Source: Muricea muricata
Lineage: Eukaryota; Cnidaria; Anthozoa; Malacalcyonacea; Plexauridae
Assembly (NCBI GenBank): GCA_963855995.1
Contig: OY979717.1
Location: 32,596,297 to 32,660,296, forward strand
Reading direction: 5' to 3'
Length of the DNA: 64,000 bases
Of this stretch, positions 62,258-64,000 are shown one piece after another. The position numbers and the translations under genes are program-made. The first letter of the stretch is position 1, and each line of letters opens with the position of its first letter. The notes below the pieces were generated by a model that saw only the letters and a list, made by a program, of their open reading frames with translations, did no database searches and had not been told where the DNA came from.

Positions 62258-63868
62258 ATGTTTTGTGTGCTTTTGTTATCGAGTTGAGCGCAATGATATA
62301 CTGCAATAACGGAACAAAAAGAGACCTTCTAATTGAAAATTTAAGATCTTACCACGTCCGAAATCATGTTTTCGAGACTCAAACCATCGAAATTAGCGAA
62401 ATAGCATGTCAAGATGAGAAACCTATAACTTTCTTTAAACCTTAAAAAAATCGTCTTACAATCATTAAAATCGCGTTTTAAGCGCTCTAGAAATGATTTG
62501 AGCTTTAAAACTTGTTGAGTTTACCAACTAATAATTGCTGTCTTAAATCAATAACGGCGACGTTTTAGAGCTTAAAATCATGTTTTGTGTGCTTATGTTA
62601 TCGAGGGTAGCGCAATGATATACTACAATAACAAAACAAAAAGAGACCTTCTAATTGGAAATTTAAGATCTTACCAGGTCTGAAATCATGTTTTCGGGAC
62701 TCAAACTATCGAAATTAGCGAAATAACATGTCAAGATGAGAAACCTATAACTTTCTTTAAACCTGAAAAAAGTCGTCATTTACAATCATCAAAATCGCGT
62801 TTTAAGCGCTCTAGAAATTATTTGAGCTTAAAAACTTGTTGTATTTACCAACTAATAATTGCTGTGTTAAATCAATAACGGCGACGTTTTAGAGCTTAAA
62901 GTCATGTTTTGTGTGCTTATGTTATTGAGCGTAGCGCAATGATATACTGCAATAACGGAACAAAAAGAGACCTTCCAATTGGAAATTTAAGATCTTACCA
63001 CGTCCGAAATCATGTTTTCGGCACTCAAACTATCAGGATAAGCGAAACAACATGTCAAAATGAGAAACCTATAACTTTCTTTAACCTGAAAAAAAGTTTA
63101 CTTAGAAGCATTAAAATCGCGTTTTAAGCGCCCTAGAAGTGATTTGAGCGGAAAAACTTGTTGAATTTACCAACTAAAAGTATCCGTCTTAAATCAATAA
63201 CGGCGACGTTTTAGAGCTTAAAATCATGTTTTGTGTGCTTATGTTATCGAGTTGAGCGCAATGATATACTACAATAACGGAACAAAAAGAGACCTTCTAA
63301 TTGGAAATTTAAGATCTTACCACGTCCGAAATCATGTTTTCGGCACTCAAACTATCAGGATAAGCGAAACAGCATGTCAAAATGAGAAACCTATAATTTT
63401 CTTTAACCTGAAAAAAAGTTTACTTAGAATCATTAAAATCGCGTTTTAAGAGCTCTAGAAGTGATTTGAATTTAAAAACTTGTTTAATTTACAAACTAAT
63501 AATTGCTGTCTTAAATCAATAACGTGACTTTTTAGAGCTTAAAATCATGTTTTGTGTGCTTATGTTATCGAGTGGAGCGCAATGATATACTGCAATAACG
63601 GAACAAAAAGAGACCTTTTAATTGGAAATTTAAGATCTTACCACGTCCGAAATCATGTTTTCGGGACTCAAACCATCGAAATTAGCGAAATAACATGTCA
63701 ATATGAGAAACCTATAACTTTCTTTAACCTGAAAAAAATTTTACTTAGAATCATTAAAATCGCGTTTTAAGCGCTCTAGAAGTTATTTGAGCGGGAAAAC
63801 TTGTTGAATTTCCCAACTAAAAGTATCCGTCTTAAATCAATAACGGCGACGTTTTAGAGCTTAAAATC

Positions 63869-64000
63869 ATGTTTTGTGTGCTTATGTTATCGAGGGTAGC
63901 GCAATGATATACTACAATAACGGAACAAAAAGAGACCTTCTAATTGGAAATTTAAGATCTTACCAGGTCTGAAATCATGTTTTCGGGACTCAAACTATCG
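63869..64000 (+). repeat. Partial monomer at right edge (Z or Y-like)
   Basis: The last 132 bp begin at an ATGTTTTG box with ggtagcgc head and ccaggtctga, so it is probably Z. It follows D directly, without the usual Y between. The array continues beyond the right edge. Confidence 0.88.

Larger units (their letters stand above)
43578..63868 (+). repeat. Zone 7: B-D-Y-Z-G based array
   Basis: Monomers: 43578 D/X, 43900 S, 44222 B, 44544 D, 44865 Y, 45187 Z, 45511 G, 45833 B, 46155 D, 46477 Y, 46799 Z, 47123 G, 47445 H, 47767 B, 48088 D, 48410 H, 48732 B, 49054 D, 49376 Y, 49697 Z, 50021 G, 50343 B, 50664 D, 50986 G, 51308 H, 51630 H, 51952 T, 52274 Hif, 52595 B, 52917 D, 53239 Y, 53561 Z, 53885 G, 54207 B, 54528 D, 54850 G, 55172 B, 55493 D, 55815 B, 56136 D, 56458 Y, 56780 Z, 57104 G/D, 57426 E, 57748 A, 58070 and 58394 H/F-like, 58718 A-like, 59039 X, 59361 B, 59682 D, 60004 B, 60325 D, 60647 Y, 60969 Z, 61293 G/D, 61615 E, 61937 A, 62258 X, 62580 Z, 62904 G, 63226 B, 63547 D. 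Confidence 0.86.
1..64000 (+). repeat. Satellite DNA array, ~322-bp monomer, head to tail
   Basis: The ATGTTTTG box recurs at 154, 476, 797, 1118, 1440 and so on to 63869, giving 198 full monomers with a mean of 321.8 bp. Most are 321 or 322 bp. F, Z, D/F and H/F-like types are 324 bp; 12380, 24923 and 38111 are 320 bp; 39074 is 323 bp because of an extra A in its distal part. All copies point the same way, and no foreign sequence interrupts them. Neighbouring monomers of different subfamily differ at roughly one base in ten, while copies of the same higher-order unit differ by only a few bases. Such a structure is typical of centromeric or other heterochromatic satellites, which homogenise by unequal exchange. 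The centromeric role is an inference. No gene is supported anywhere in the window. Confidence 0.97.

Noticed and set aside
159..63770. About 180 forward open frames of 60-97 codons as a tandem gene family
   Set aside because: They are the same position in each satellite monomer, start with TTG rather than ATG, show free amino-acid change, and many copies carry stops or frameshifts. No recognised domain is present.
1..64000. Tandem rDNA, histone or other genic repeat
   Set aside because: The unit is only 322 bp, has no rRNA-like conserved stretches, no tRNA or snRNA signature and no long conserved coding frame.
1..64000. Transposon-derived array (for example LTR or MITE tandem)
   Set aside because: I found no terminal inverted repeats, target-site duplications, reverse transcriptase or transposase fragments. 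The internal structure is a head-to-tail trimer instead.
1..64000. Bacterial origin, suggested by the TTG-start frames
   Set aside because: A 64 kb uninterrupted satellite with nested higher-order repeats is typical of eukaryotic heterochromatin, and there are no operons, ribosome sites or terminators.

Overview
The whole 64 kb window is one uninterrupted head-to-tail satellite DNA array. A monomer of about 322 bp (range 320-324) repeats 198 complete times from 154 to 63868, with a partial monomer at each end (1-153 and 63869-64000). Every copy lies in the same orientation. I see no transposon, single-copy DNA, RNA gene, telomeric repeat or believable protein gene. GC is about 32% and CpG is not depleted (about 11-13 per monomer against about 8 expected, hand count). 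This points to a eukaryotic, probably centromeric or other heterochromatic, satellite from a lineage with little germline CpG methylation, such as many invertebrates. The species cannot be named from the sequence.

Naming used here: a monomer starts at the A of the ATGTTTTG box (154, 476, 797 ...). Diagnostic bases define the subfamilies. A: ggtagcgcaatg, ccttctta, accaacagg. B: gttgagcgcaatg, ctatcagg, ctataattttc, third part starting gcgttttaagagctc. C: aacagaac, ccatcgaa. D: gtggagcgc, ccttttaatt, tcaatatgag, aaaaaaatttta. E: gcgcattgat, taagagctta, aactgtcga, aaaatcgtctt. F: ggtagcgaaatg with tail gtcgtcattta, 324 bp. G: gcgtagcgc, ccttccaatt, usually gccctag. H: B-like with ctataactttc; Hk has ggaaaaaaaag; Hif has cttatattc. 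I: gcacaattat and cttaaaagc. J: gcataatg. S: head gttttgagtgc on a D-like body. T: B-like head with D-like tail. X: gtgcttttg and/or aattgaaa, S2 stop. Y: gcgcattg with ccaggtctga. Z: ggtagcgc head, ccaggtctga, F-like tail. A slash marks a chimera.

Layout: 154-10450 is built from A-B-C-D-E pentamers and derivatives. 10451-13021 brings in I-A-J trimers. 13022-19134 holds duplicated tetramers. 19135-25564 is an I-A-J block containing a clean tandem 9-mer duplication of 2894 bp. 25565-38751 is mixed and carries a second copy of a 3219-bp 10-mer seen at 8197. 38752-43577 contains a tandem pentamer duplication. 43578-63868 is organised around B-D-Y-Z-G units with spacings of 5, 9, 12, 10 and 13 monomers.

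The least obvious result is that the 321-bp monomer is itself a diverged trimer of subunits of 108, 107 and 106 bp. The array thus shows nested repetition: 107-bp subunit, 322-bp monomer, 3- to 13-mer higher-order repeats, and duplications of several kb. Several duplication junctions can be located inside single chimeric monomers. A recurring 72-codon open frame is best read as a by-product of the repeat: it begins with TTG, and about 20 copies are cut short or shifted.
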